Part shown: positions 17,347 through 25,938 of the stretch, piece after piece
How the letters are laid out: each line of letters opens with the position of its first letter
Numbering within the stretch: the first letter of the stretch is position 1
DNA from: Candidatus Zixiibacteriota bacterium
Lineage (GTDB): Bacteria > Zixibacteria > MSB-5A5 > GN15 > FEB-12
Assembly: GCA_034003725.1 (NCBI GenBank)
Contig: JAVEYB010000002.1
Location: 78,568-142,567, forward strand
Direction: 5' to 3'
Length of the DNA stretch: 64,000 bases
The notes under the pieces: model-generated
The model's input: only the letters and a program-made list of their open reading frames with translations
The model's database searches: none
Told to the model about the DNA's origin: nothing
Translations under genes and position numbers: made by a program

Positions 17347-18879
17347 ATGGACTGCATTTCCCCGGACAAAAGGAGAGTCACGATCACGAATCGAACGATC
17401 TTTCGTTGGATGGCCCGGCTGTCGGGCTTTTTGATGGTGTTGGCGGTAGCCGGAGGCGTCCACGCGCAGCGCGTGCTGGAGCCGGTGAGGCATCTCGAGG
17501 AGTTCCGCCCGGCCGGGAGCCTTCGCATGTGGACCTTCACCCACCAGGCCAAGGACATGGGGCGTCTCTTTTCAACCGTGACCAGGCATAGGACCATCGA
17601 CGGTGATGACGCCCTCGTAATTGAGAGACGATTGTCAGTCGATTTCGCTCTGACCGGATCACCTCATACGGCGGGTGTGCAGGGAGAGAGTTACGTTTCT
17701 CCAGCCGGCTACTATCGAGGGGACAATGTTGTCATCACCAGCGACTCTCTATCGGAGCGACTTTCCATGGAGTATGTGGACAGCGCCCTGAGAGGCTTTT
17801 TCACGCGCGGCTCAGAAAAGGTTGAACGAACGGTGACGTTTCCGCCCGACAGATACGCATGGGAATACAACCTTGTTGATCAGTTGGAGATCTTTCTTGC
17901 TCGTCAGCGAATCGCGGTCGGAGAGAGTTTTGTCGATACCTTGTACCAACCGCAGGCGATGACTTCGTTTGTCGTATCCGGTGAGGTCAGCGAGTTCGTG
18001 CACAAGGAGCTTTACAAGGGGAAGTTCGATTCCGTGTTTGTGATTCATCTTGAGGCTCCGCAGCCGTTCGACTGCTATTTCACTCCGGACCGTCGACTTG
18101 CCCGTGTCGACTTTGTGCCTCAGCGAATCAGGGTCTATCTCGATCTGGACACTCGAACCCAGGTTCTCAAGGAACAGGCCGGCGAACGGGGCTGGCAGAC
18201 GGCCACCTCGCACACCCTGCATTGGATCGCATTTCTCGTTGTCGGTGCGTTAGGTGTTCTGTTTTTCGCCCGACGTATTCCGCGCCCCTTACAGTGGTCG
18301 GGGGCGATCGTAACCGGCGCGGCAGCCTTTGCAGTGAGCTTGATTACACAAGTTCCGCTTCAAAAATGGTTGGCAGAGCAGTTGGTTTCGCACGGTCAGG
18401 CGACGCACGTGCTGTCGTACGGCCGCGCTTTGGTCCCCGCGCTCGCCGGAGCGGTGACACAGGAATTGCTGAAGCTCGGGGGGATCCTTGTGATGGCCCG
18501 GTGGCTGAGCCGCGATCGCGAAACTCTCATTGTGGCCGGGGCGATTCTGGGCGCTGCCTTCGGCATTTTGGAAGCAATCTACCGGCTGGGATATGTCGGA
18601 GGCGAGCTGTTCGGTTGGGAGACGCTTGAACGAACTTTCCTGGTCCTGTTCCATACGACATCGGCCGCGATGCTCGCCGCCTCCTTCTGGGAATCGCGTC
18701 GCTATTTCGTGAGTGTGGTCGCTGCGCTTGTTGCGGTAAATGGCATAATGCGGTTTTTGCCTGCGCTTGTGCACCACAACGATGCGACACCTGAGCTCGT
18801 CAGTCTGCTCTCGGCAGGTGCCGTTGTTTTGCTCATGATTGTTGCTTTGGTGTTACGTACGGCCGGAAAGCCACGGTAA
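17347..18879 (+). CDS. Membrane protein with periplasmic domain fused to a PrsW/YhfC-like putative intramembrane protease
   Basis: The 510-aa product has a signal or anchor segment (about 20-40), a soluble beta-rich domain of about 250 residues, then seven or eight hydrophobic helices from about residue 295. In the helices three polar motifs appear in the order seen in PrsW/YhfC-type metalloproteases: TQELLK, FGILEAIY, and ERTFLVLFHTTSA. In that family the Glu and His residues bind zinc; here the usual EE pair of the first motif reads QE. The assignment is by motif only. ATG 17347 is used. A strong AAAGGAGAG at about 17368-17376 has no conventional start codon right after it, so the true start may differ. 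It follows the methyltransferase by 5 bases. Confidence 0.65.
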   Translation: MDCISPDKRRVTITNRTIFRWMARLSGFLMVLAVAGGVHAQRVLEPVRHLEEFRPAGSLRMWTFTHQAKDMGRLFSTVTRHRTIDGDDALVIERRLSVDFALTGSPHTAGVQGESYVSPAGYYRGDNVVITSDSLSERLSMEYVDSALRGFFTRGSEKVERTVTFPPDRYAWEYNLVDQLEIFLARQRIAVGESFVDTLYQPQAMTSFVVSGEVSEFVHKELYKGKFDSVFVIHLEAPQPFDCYFTPDRRLARVDFVPQRIRVYLDLDTRTQVLKEQAGERGWQTATSHTLHWIAFLVVGALGVLFFARRIPRPLQWSGAIVTGAAAFAVSLITQVPLQKWLAEQLVSHGQATHVLSYGRALVPALAGAVTQELLKLGGILVMARWLSRDRETLIVAGAILGAAFGILEAIYRLGYVGGELFGWETLERTFLVLFHTTSAAMLAASFWESRRYFVSVVAALVAVNGIMRFLPALVHHNDATPELVSLLSAGAVVLLMIVALVLRTAGKPR

Positions 18880-18922
18880 GGAGAGGTGTGGCCGAGTGCG
18901 GGCTCCAGCCGTTTGTAAAACA

Positions 18923-18951
18923 TTGACACAGATTGGTCACCCCGGTATTAT
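18923..18951 (+). promoter_or_regulatory. Sigma-70 promoter of the ROK kinase gene
   Basis: TTGACA at 18923-18928, a 17-base spacer and TATTAT at 18946-18951, near consensus. Transcription would start near 18958, giving a leader of about 20 or 50 bases depending on the start codon used. Confidence 0.82.
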
Positions 18952-19008
18952 GGCTCGATTACGGCTCTCTGATTGGGCATGACAGATTGGGAGAACACCG
19001 CAGGGAAG

Positions 19009-19980
19009 ATGGCTCACAAACGTGCCTTCGCCGGTATCGACATCGGCGCAACGAATATCAAATACGGTCTCGTTGACCCCGACGGAAAGGTCATTTTTCG
19101 CGAGCAGCGCCCGACCGTCGCGGAAAAGGGTCCTGAGGCCCTCATGCATCTCGTTACGAACATCGCCGAACGACTGTTGCTTTTTGCGGCGGAGGATGAA
19201 TATGACGTTCGGTGGCTGGGGGTCGGGACACCCGGGGCGGTCGATGTTCGTACCGGAAAAGTCATCGGCCCGAGTCCGAACATCGCCGGCTGGCAGGGTA
19301 CTGAAATCGGACGTACTCTGACCGATCGATTGAACCTTCCGGTCTGGGTCGATAACGACGTAAATGCCATGGCCATGGCCGAAGCTCGGTTCGGGGCCGC
19401 GGTCGGATTCAAGTCCGTGGTGTGCGTTGCCATCGGAACTGGTGTGGGCGGCGGGCTCATCCTCAATGGCCAACTCTGGCGCGGCGCGGGTTACTCGGCC
19501 GGTGAACTTGGACATATGTCCATCAAGTTTGATGGTCCCCGGTGTCATGGAGATATGAACGGCTGTATCGAGTCCTATTGTTGTTCCGCAGCGATACTGG
19601 CCCGTGCCCGCGCACGTCTGGCGCACGGGTTGACACCCGTATTCGAGGAGATTCTGCAGGGTTCGTTGGAGAGTCTCAATATCAAGCGGTTGTTTGCGGC
19701 CGCCCGTAAAGGGGACGAGGTAGCATCGGAGATCATCACCGAGACTGCGGATCTTCTTGCCGTGGGATTGGCCGGAATTGTGAACCTTCTCAATCCTGAG
19801 ATCGTAATAGTGGGGGGAGGGATTGCCGATGGCGGCGCAGGCTTCGTCGAAGCGGTTTCCGCCGGTATACGCAAACGGGCCTTCGACAGCGCGACCCGCG
19901 AGTTGCGTGTCTCCAAGGCGACACTGGGCAACGACGCCGGCTTCATTGGCGCCGCAATACTCGGGGATTCTCTCCGGTAA
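19009..19980 (+). CDS. ROK-family sugar kinase, glucokinase-like
   Basis: The 323-aa frame from ATG 19009 opens with the phosphate-binding motif FAGIDIGATNIKYG and has the ROK segments NDVNAMAMAE (catalytic Asp), IGTGVGGGLI and GELGHMSI. The ROK zinc motif, normally CxCGxxGC, reads CHGDMNGC, so the second cysteine is replaced by glycine. ROK enzymes phosphorylate glucose, N-acetylmannosamine, fructose and similar sugars; some members are repressors but no helix-turn-helix precedes this one. ATG 18979, 10 codons upstream, is an alternative start. It has its own strong promoter and is followed by a small membrane protein gene after 18 bases. Confidence 0.87.
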   Translation: MAHKRAFAGIDIGATNIKYGLVDPDGKVIFREQRPTVAEKGPEALMHLVTNIAERLLLFAAEDEYDVRWLGVGTPGAVDVRTGKVIGPSPNIAGWQGTEIGRTLTDRLNLPVWVDNDVNAMAMAEARFGAAVGFKSVVCVAIGTGVGGGLILNGQLWRGAGYSAGELGHMSIKFDGPRCHGDMNGCIESYCCSAAILARARARLAHGLTPVFEEILQGSLESLNIKRLFAAARKGDEVASEIITETADLLAVGLAGIVNLLNPEIVIVGGGIADGGAGFVEAVSAGIRKRAFDSATRELRVSKATLGNDAGFIGAAILGDSLR

Positions 19981-19998
19981 ACTGTAGAGGGATGAAGT

Positions 19999-20373
19999 AT
20001 GTCCGATCATAGCGCGCGCGGGCCGATCGCGTTTGAAATCACCAAGTGGTATGGTTACGTGATTGCCGCGATGTTTATTCTGTACGGCGGAGTGAAGATC
20101 ATTCTCGGCTTTCTCGACCACACCTATGACGGTCTGTTAAGCTGGATCGTTTTTCTGCTGGTCGGGGTAGTGATAGTCGCGATTGCGACGGCTTTTCGTG
20201 ACCAGAAGCGATGGGGCTGGACCGGCATGGTGGTGATCACGGGACTGATGATTCTGGGGTCGGCGGTCAACCTCGCCCAGGTTCTGAACTGGGTACTGCT
20301 CGCGACGGCCATGGCGGTGATGGTGTTGTTGATGTCGCCGGCAACCAGGCAGCATGTGACCGGTCGGCAGTAG
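19999..20373 (+). CDS. Small integral membrane protein, 124 aa
   Basis: Three to four hydrophobic helices (about 18-40, 47-68, 75-95, 97-115) separated by short charged loops, with no catalytic motif. GAGGGATGAAG lies just ahead of ATG 19999. I recognise no family; it looks like the many small four-helix membrane proteins of unknown function. The close spacing behind the kinase gene suggests a shared transcript. Confidence 0.75.
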   Translation: MSDHSARGPIAFEITKWYGYVIAAMFILYGGVKIILGFLDHTYDGLLSWIVFLLVGVVIVAIATAFRDQKRWGWTGMVVITGLMILGSAVNLAQVLNWVLLATAMAVMVLLMSPATRQHVTGRQ

Positions 20374-20382
20374 TTTTTTCGA

Positions 20383-20410
20383 TTGACTTCCAGTGAAATC
20401 CGGCTAAATT
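20383..20410 (+). promoter_or_regulatory. Sigma-70 promoter of tRNA-Phe
   Basis: TTGACT at 20383-20388, a 16-base spacer and TAAATT at 20405-20410, about 30 bases ahead of the mature tRNA 5' end. Confidence 0.65.
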
Positions 20411-20439
20411 AGCGTTTCCATTGTGCGGTTATCGAAGTT

Positions 20440-20512
<73 letters not shown>

Positions 20513-20571
20513 CTTTTTTGTTGGCCACGCCTGCGCAGTCCCCTGAAACGCGGGTGGTGGGAGGGAATTCA

Positions 20572-22848
20572 TTGGAATCATCGTCGATATCCCGCTTCGG
20601 TATCGCCCGTTATCGCTGCAGCACGTGGTTGGCGTTGATTTCGTTGACTGCGACATTCGCGCTTTTCGGTGCTTGCGCCGAAGCCGCAACGCGTGACATA
20701 GACATCGATGATGATCCTCTCTTCCTGGTATTTGATACCGAAATCCTGCACCGGAGCGAACTGCTTGACGACCGCGGCGTGGTGTTTCATCCGATACTGA
20801 CGTTTCCGCCCCCCGGCTATGATTCCGTTCAGCAGCGACTAATCATAGCATTTAACGGATCCGGGATCCAGGGAGATCCGTCCATGGTGCTGGTGCGGAA
20901 CTGGCCGGAGTGGACTATTGCCGATGAGCAACCTGTCCGACTGCTCCTGTCTGATGTCGCCACTCTAACGGTTCCCGATTCGATTGCACCAACTGCGTGT
21001 GGGACCGGGGTCAGAAACGATACGGGATTCGTTTATCGGTATGTCCCTGACCTGCAATTGTACGAGGAGTACCCCGTTGTCGTCGGTGCAAACCGACTAG
21101 GCGAGCCGTGGATTGCCAAGATGCCGATTCTGGCAGTTGCAGATCTCGATCGTGATGGATACGACGAGCTTATGATCGGTATCTCGGCAGGGCGGTATGG
21201 AACGCCGCGCGAGCTTGTGTGTGTAGACTCGAAATCGGGTCGGGTACGTTGGCGGTATGGGCTGGCTGCTGCCATTAACGACCAATCGCTGCACGTGTTT
21301 TCCGAAGAACCGCGAGTACGGTTCGTCACGATCTCCCCGGGTCAGGGCTATACCGTCGACGGCTTTTCTGACATGTTCTCCTACTATGTCGCGCTTGACT
21401 CCGATGGCCATGAGAGATGTCGAAAGATCGTTGCGAGGTATCCCGAACCCGGGCTGCTGGCATGGGATAAGGAATCCGATCGTGCTTACCTCTATCACAC
21501 CCTTCAGCCGACGGACACTATGTCATTGTCTGAGGAGGAGTCCACCAGTCCGCGAGTGTCACTGATTTCTCCTATCGGCGACGTGAGGATTCAGGCGGCA
21601 ATAGACATGGAATTGCAGGACATGTGGACATCGGATTATATCGGGGGCGGTTGTGAGGAACTGTGCGTCATCACAAACTCGGGCCATATCCGGGTTTACG
21701 ACAGCCTTCTCTCTCCCGTTGCGGGGTCCGGTCCATCATCGCTGAGCGGCTTTGCCGGCCGAGGGCCTACGTTGCAGGGATATCGCGAAACAGGCGTTCT
21801 CAAAGATCAGCGGGGAAGTTCTCTACTGGTCAGCGAGTCGTTCGACCCGCTTGCCGTTCTGCCGATGGCCGCTTATGTCGCTCTTATACAACAACCGGAT
21901 GAAAGCAGTGATTCCGCAACGCTAATAGTCGCTTTCCCGCGTCGACATGGCTCGATAGTGTCTCTGCGGGCGCGGTCGTTTGGGGACTATCTCGTGATTC
22001 TCTTCAATAGGTATCGAAACTATTTGATTGCCGTCTTACTCAGCCTGGGTGTAGGACTAGTAATCGTGAATTACTACCGCATACGGACGCGCCGCAATCT
22101 GGATACGATATCGACACAGAAAGAAGAGCTGGAGGCGGCTCACCGTGCCCTGCGCGAAGCGCAGGAACAGATAGTCGCCGCTGAGAAGTATCGGCAGGCG
22201 AAAGACATTGCGGGTGGATTAGCACACGAGATCCGGAACGCTCTTTTCCCGGCACGCGGACTGCTTTCTCGCTTGAAGAAGGAACAACTCGGGCCGGGGA
22301 TCGGCGAGTTTGTGGCGGATATCGAGCGATCGGTCGTCCGGGCGGTCGATGTCACGACGTGGATATCCAGGTATACTACTCTTGACTCAGGGCACGCACC
22401 TTCCCTCGTTCGGATCGAGCGCATTGTGGAACAGGTATTGCAGTTGCACGGTGCGAAAATAGAATCGTCCGGCGTGAAAGTAAAAACGCACGGAGATAGT
22501 GCGGTAACAGTGGAGGCGGACGAGGCGCAGCTAGTACTGGCCGTGAGCAACCTGGTTGGCAACAGCCTCGATGCGTTGGGCGGGACTAAGGACCCGACTC
22601 TGTCGATCGGCTGGAGCCATTCTGAGAGCCACTGCCGAATTGCTGTCGAGGATAGTGGACCGGGAATCGATCTCGAGATCATAGCTCGTGTCTTTGACCC
22701 GTTCTTCTCGACAAAACCATCCCAAGGCACCGGTCTTGGGCTGTGTATTGTCCGCCAGATCGCTACGCTTCACGGCGGTAGTGTCGCTATTGAGAATCGC
22801 CCTGAAGGCGGTGTCAGGGCAGAAATAGCGCTTCCGGCTGAATCCTGA
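20572..22848 (+). CDS. Orphan sensor histidine kinase with large extracytoplasmic domain
   Basis: TTG 20572 is the chosen start because GGAGGG lies six bases upstream; the longer frame would begin inside tRNA-Phe. The 758-aa product has a signal-like helix (about 15-40), a roughly 440-residue outside domain with an FG-GAP-like stretch (VADLDRDGYDELMIG), a transmembrane helix about 480-500 and a coiled coil. The kinase core follows: H box GGLAHEIRNALFPARG (His about 551), N box NLVGNSLDAL, G1 VEDSGPGID, F box FDPFFSTK, G2 GTGLGL. The layout is closest to NtrB/HPK4 kinases. No response regulator is adjacent, so the partner and the signal are unknown. Only about 60 bases separate it from tRNA-Phe, so read-through from the tRNA promoter is possible. 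Confidence 0.88.
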   Translation: MESSSISRFGIARYRCSTWLALISLTATFALFGACAEAATRDIDIDDDPLFLVFDTEILHRSELLDDRGVVFHPILTFPPPGYDSVQQRLIIAFNGSGIQGDPSMVLVRNWPEWTIADEQPVRLLLSDVATLTVPDSIAPTACGTGVRNDTGFVYRYVPDLQLYEEYPVVVGANRLGEPWIAKMPILAVADLDRDGYDELMIGISAGRYGTPRELVCVDSKSGRVRWRYGLAAAINDQSLHVFSEEPRVRFVTISPGQGYTVDGFSDMFSYYVALDSDGHERCRKIVARYPEPGLLAWDKESDRAYLYHTLQPTDTMSLSEEESTSPRVSLISPIGDVRIQAAIDMELQDMWTSDYIGGGCEELCVITNSGHIRVYDSLLSPVAGSGPSSLSGFAGRGPTLQGYRETGVLKDQRGSSLLVSESFDPLAVLPMAAYVALIQQPDESSDSATLIVAFPRRHGSIVSLRARSFGDYLVILFNRYRNYLIAVLLSLGVGLVIVNYYRIRTRRNLDTISTQKEELEAAHRALREAQEQIVAAEKYRQAKDIAGGLAHEIRNALFPARGLLSRLKKEQLGPGIGEFVADIERSVVRAVDVTTWISRYTTLDSGHAPSLVRIERIVEQVLQLHGAKIESSGVKVKTHGDSAVTVEADEAQLVLAVSNLVGNSLDALGGTKDPTLSIGWSHSESHCRIAVEDSGPGIDLEIIARVFDPFFSTKPSQGTGLGLCIVRQIATLHGGSVAIENRPEGGVRAEIALPAES

Positions 22849-22978
22849 ACGGCTTCGCCGGGCGGCTGGCTGGGCCGGCTAATACGTGAAGAGTTCCGAC
22901 GGCCTAAACCTGGCGTGTCCGACAGCCGATACCCACTGTAGAATTGACACTGAACCATTTCGGCATCAGGAGCGTGCC

Positions 22979-23395
22979 ATGGCTTTCATCGACTGGAACG
23001 ATTCCTACAATACATACATCCCTGACATGGATCAGCAGCATCAGGGTCTGGTCCGGCTGATAAACCAGCTGCACGAGTCGATTGAGGCCGGGCACGACCG
23101 CGAAGCGGTTGGCGGTGTGATTCGGTCTCTTGTTGACTACACTATCTTCCACTTCCGTGAAGAAGAAAGCCTTATGTGTCAATTCGCTCCCTCGATGCAC
23201 GAGCATCATAGCGCGTTTCACGCGGCCTTTGCGGAATGGATCAGCGATCAGCTCGTGAAGTGGGGGATGGGGGAAGAGGTTGAAGCCGGGTACCTGCTGG
23301 AGTATCTGCGCTGGTGGCTGCTGGATCACATCGCGTGCGAGGATGTGGCGATGGCCCGAGCAATTATGAAGGTGCCGGCAGCAATCCTGAAGTAA
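22979..23395 (+). CDS. Bacteriohemerythrin
   Basis: A 138-aa four-helix protein. The diiron ligands fall in the family pattern: His in DMDQQHQGL, His and Glu in FHFREEESLM, His residues in HEHHSAF, and His with Asp in LLDHIACED. ATG 22979 follows AGGAG by six bases. Bacterial hemerythrins bind oxygen reversibly and serve oxygen delivery, sensing or protection. It is a stand-alone domain with no signalling module attached. The 130-bp gap to the sensor kinase makes a shared transcript possible but unproved. Confidence 0.92.
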   Translation: MAFIDWNDSYNTYIPDMDQQHQGLVRLINQLHESIEAGHDREAVGGVIRSLVDYTIFHFREEESLMCQFAPSMHEHHSAFHAAFAEWISDQLVKWGMGEEVEAGYLLEYLRWWLLDHIACEDVAMARAIMKVPAAILK

Positions 23396-23430
23396 GCGCT
23401 TCAGTTCCTCGTCATACAGCCTGAAAGTCC

Positions 23431-23458
23431 TTGACCGTGCGTACCACAAACGTATATT
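23431..23458 (+). promoter_or_regulatory. Sigma-70 promoter upstream of the second dockerin-bearing gene
   Basis: TTGACC at 23431-23436, a 16-base spacer and TATATT at 23453-23458. It would give a long leader of about 165 bases before ATG 23632. Confidence 0.6.
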
Positions 23459-23631
23459 GTCAATGAACGGCATCGTGGACGAACCACTCGCATATACCTC
23501 ATTTCGTTACTTGCACCGTTACACAGAAGGCCCGGAGAAACTCTGAGTTGAACTGCTAACGTCCCCGTCACGTGTTCGCCGCGACGCGTGACTACGTCTG
23601 CAACAGTTACCTCACATGGGAGGAAGCGCGT

Positions 23632-24822
23632 ATGGAGAGGAACCGACGTTGGCGCCGAGTATTCTTGATGATCGCATCGGCAGTAGTCTCTCTGTTGGCA
23701 ATCGGGGGAGTTTCGGAGGCACAGATCAATGTTGCCGGTGATATGAATCTCGACAGCATCGACAACAGCATCGCCGACCTGGCCTACTACTACAGCTACT
23801 TCGCTTTGGGTCTCGGGGTATTCCCGCCGCTCTCGATCGAGGCGGTGATCGCCGAGTCGGACGTCAATTGCGATGGTTCGACTCTGACGGTGCCTGATAT
23901 GGTCAAGATGTGCCAGATCATGCTCGGCAACGCCCAGCCGTGTACGCTGAATGTCGCCTCGTCGAGGCTGCTGTCTTCGACCGTAAGCCGGGGAATGGAC
24001 GCTAACTTCACCGTTTCGATAGAGAAGTGGAGTCAATCCGTGTCCGATGACTTTCGGGTGCTCGTGCGGCTGAACCAGCAGGCCAAAGAGGTGAACGGAT
24101 ACCAGTTCAATATCCGCTGGGATCCGGCAGGAATAGAGTTGCTCGATGTCGTTCCCGGATCGCCGTATCTGGTCGACTGGCAGGTCGTCGGATACCAGGA
24201 GGTTTTCGGGGGGGCAACGAGGCGCGAGGTCCGCATAGTCGGTTACCCCTGGGAAAGCGGCTCCGGTACCGCCGACCTGAGCAATTGGAGTTCGGCCGTT
24301 CTTGTGGAGCTTCGCTTCCAGATCACCGATCCGGAGACATCGTTTTCCAAACCATTCCAGTTTCGCTGGGGGCCGTGCGGCGACAATTCCCTGGCCGTCC
24401 TGGACTGGCAGGGGACGGCTTTTGAGACGCCGGAGTACCTTGCTGTTTCAAGCCAGGTATACGACTATGATGGCTCAGATATCACCGGGCAGGACGGCGG
24501 GGGGGTGCATGACTTCTGCCTGAGCTCCGACACTCTCGCTCCGAGGCGGGAGATCATTTTCCACAACACGTTGATCGAATTCGAGGCGCTATGTTGTGAG
24601 ACGACCGGCGATTACAACAGCGACGGAACTACCGATCTGTCTGACCTGATCGGGTTCGTCAATTACCTGTTTCTCGGCGGCGTCCCACCGGTGTGTCCGG
24701 CGTCGGTCAACATCAATGGTGATCCCGGCTGCGCCGTTGATTTAACCGATCTCATTAGTCTGGTCAGCTACCTGTTTACCGGAGGCGCGACACCGGCGCC
24801 GTGTATGGAGCAGTGTATGTAG
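23632..24822 (+). CDS. Secreted protein with cohesin-like domain and dockerin-like repeats at both ends
   Basis: ATG 23632 is preceded by GGGAGGAAG about eight bases upstream. The 396-aa protein has a signal peptide (1-30, ending SEA-Q). Next come dockerin-like EF-hand loops (about 35-100: GDMNLDSIDNSIADLAYYY, then SDVNCDGSTLTVPDMVK). A cohesin-like beta domain follows (about 120-260, with VRLNQQAKEVNGYQFNIRW). The C-terminal dockerin-like pair is at about 322-392 (GDYNSDGTTDLSDLIGFVNYL, DLTDLISLVSYLF). It has no catalytic residues I can identify. The same C-terminal module ends the cysteine protease at 2.3-4.1 kb, so both are probably handled by one surface-attachment or assembly route. That role is inference. 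Confidence 0.82.
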   Translation: MERNRRWRRVFLMIASAVVSLLAIGGVSEAQINVAGDMNLDSIDNSIADLAYYYSYFALGLGVFPPLSIEAVIAESDVNCDGSTLTVPDMVKMCQIMLGNAQPCTLNVASSRLLSSTVSRGMDANFTVSIEKWSQSVSDDFRVLVRLNQQAKEVNGYQFNIRWDPAGIELLDVVPGSPYLVDWQVVGYQEVFGGATRREVRIVGYPWESGSGTADLSNWSSAVLVELRFQITDPETSFSKPFQFRWGPCGDNSLAVLDWQGTAFETPEYLAVSSQVYDYDGSDITGQDGGGVHDFCLSSDTLAPRREIIFHNTLIEFEALCCETTGDYNSDGTTDLSDLIGFVNYLFLGGVPPVCPASVNINGDPGCAVDLTDLISLVSYLFTGGATPAPCMEQCM

Positions 24823-24862
24823 CAGGCTTCCGGTTCTTTCGCAGAATGCCACAATGATGCAG

Positions 24863-24887
24863 GGGCCGCACACAGCGGCCCTTTTTT
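24863..24887 (+). terminator. Intrinsic terminator
   Basis: GGGCCGC (24863-24869), loop ACACA, GCGGCCC (24875-24881), then TTTTTT. It ends the dockerin-protein transcript 40 bases after the stop. Confidence 0.92.
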
Positions 24888-24996
24888 CATGATGTTTGTC
24901 GCAGGGAGTTTGAAACTCTCGCGAAACAAATGGCAAGGCCCTTGCAGTCCGGTCGGGGCAGTGATACTCACATGTCGATCGTAGAGTCGTCGACTT

Positions 24997-25431
24997 GTGA
25001 GTGAATTCAGAACACCCGCCTATACGAGTCGGTCCGATATCCCAGGGTTCTGCCGCAGACTGATCAGGGCGAAGGCGGTCGTCATGGCGACCGGCGGATG
25101 CGGGCGGCTGCATATCCAGGGTTTCATGACTACAAACCACCACGGTGCGACCGCCGACGGCATCGTGCTCGGGTACCGTGCGGGCGTACCGGTTTGTTTT
25201 CTTCATACGGTCCAGTACCACCCCACGGGGATTGTCTTCCCGGAGCAGGCGGAAGGCATTCTTATCACGGAGAAGTTCCGTGGATGGGGCGCCAATCTCG
25301 TCGATATCGAGGGCAACCAGTTCGTCAACGAAGCGGATGGCCGGGTTGCTCCGATGCTTCTTGCGGATTGCACCGACCCACGGATTCGCGAGCGTCAGCT
25401 TACGGCACACTACGTGGGGACGCTTCGGTAA
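24997..25431 (+). pseudogene. Fragment of a FrdA/SdhA-type flavoprotein subunit
   Basis: From about 25060 the frame reads clear succinate dehydrogenase/fumarate reductase flavoprotein sequence: AVVMATGGCGRLH, TTNHHGATADGIVLGYRAG, VQYHPTGIVFPEQ, ITEKFRGWGANLV, QFVNE. Only about 120 of the usual 550-650 residues are present. The N-terminal FAD-binding GxGxxG segment and the C-terminal domain are missing. Resemblance stops near residue 130 and a stop codon follows at 25429. No matching Fe-S or membrane subunit gene is near. I read it as a decayed or translocated remnant. GTG 24997 gives a formal frame but no good ribosome site. Confidence 0.75.
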
Positions 25432-25603
25432 GCGAGTTTGCATCCGATTCAACCGTGCTCTCGGACGGGTCGTCTGACCGCACAGTTTCTTTATGTCTTC
25501 GGCTCCCAGGATGAAGGTGACGGCAGGTCTGAAGACAGACCGTCGTCACACAAACGGTGCAAGCAACTTTTTCGTTGTACAAGTGTGGCGCTCTGCGCGT
25601 TAT

Positions 25604-25659
25604 GCGGAAATGGGTTTGTTTTGCTATTTTTATGGGGACCCCATTCTTTTCCTTTCCCC
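25604..25659 (+). repeat. Dispersed ~50-bp repeat, copy 2
   Basis: Matches the minus-strand sequence at 1190-1135: AAATGGGTTTGTTTTG, a T-run, GGGG-A-CCCCATT and a pyrimidine tail. This copy contains the perfect 13-base palindrome ATGGGGACCCCAT at 25632-25644. Confidence 0.65.
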
Positions 25660-25820
25660 GATCATGATTTCGGGCAGGGGAATAACCGCTTTTTGAGCGG
25701 ACTTTTGGCAACCGGTCGCGATACTGAAGTGCCATCATTTTTGCGCTCCGTGTGAGTGGAGTGTTTACTAAGGGGGGCCGGGCATTTTTTCCATCGAGGT
25801 GGTAGGGAAAGTGTGGGTCG

Positions 25821-25851
25821 CGTGGTGCACGAGGACGGGAGCCACGCACGG
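25821..25851 (+). repeat. GC-rich 31-bp dispersed repeat, copy 1
   Basis: Shares CGTGGTGCA and GGACGGGAGCCACGCACGG with 29389-29419, with differences confined to two or three central bases. It lies downstream of the lipoprotein gene, while the other copy lies upstream, so the two copies flank it in the same orientation. Confidence 0.7.
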
Positions 25852-25938
25852 ACTAACGATGGAGAGACGATGTGCGAGTCATTCCGAGTGTACCGTTTCA
25901 GCAGAAAGTGGACACGGCTGGGTATTTGTTAAGACTCT

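Larger units (their letters stand above)
25432..25938. other. Repeat-bearing intergenic region
   Basis: About 500 bases without a credible gene. Short frames exist on both strands but run through repeats. It contains a copy of the ~50-bp dispersed repeat (25604-25659) and a copy of the ~31-bp GC-rich repeat (25821-25851), both described separately. It borders the flavoprotein remnant and the 3' end of the TIG-domain lipoprotein gene. Confidence 0.6.

Noticed and set aside
18937..20121. 394-codon minus-strand frame opposite the ROK kinase
   Set aside because: It is antisense to a clear ROK gene with a strong promoter and resembles no family.
23463..23546. 27-codon leader frame ahead of the second dockerin protein
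   Set aside because: It has no ribosome site and no regulatory pattern such as repeated codons or an attenuator hairpin.
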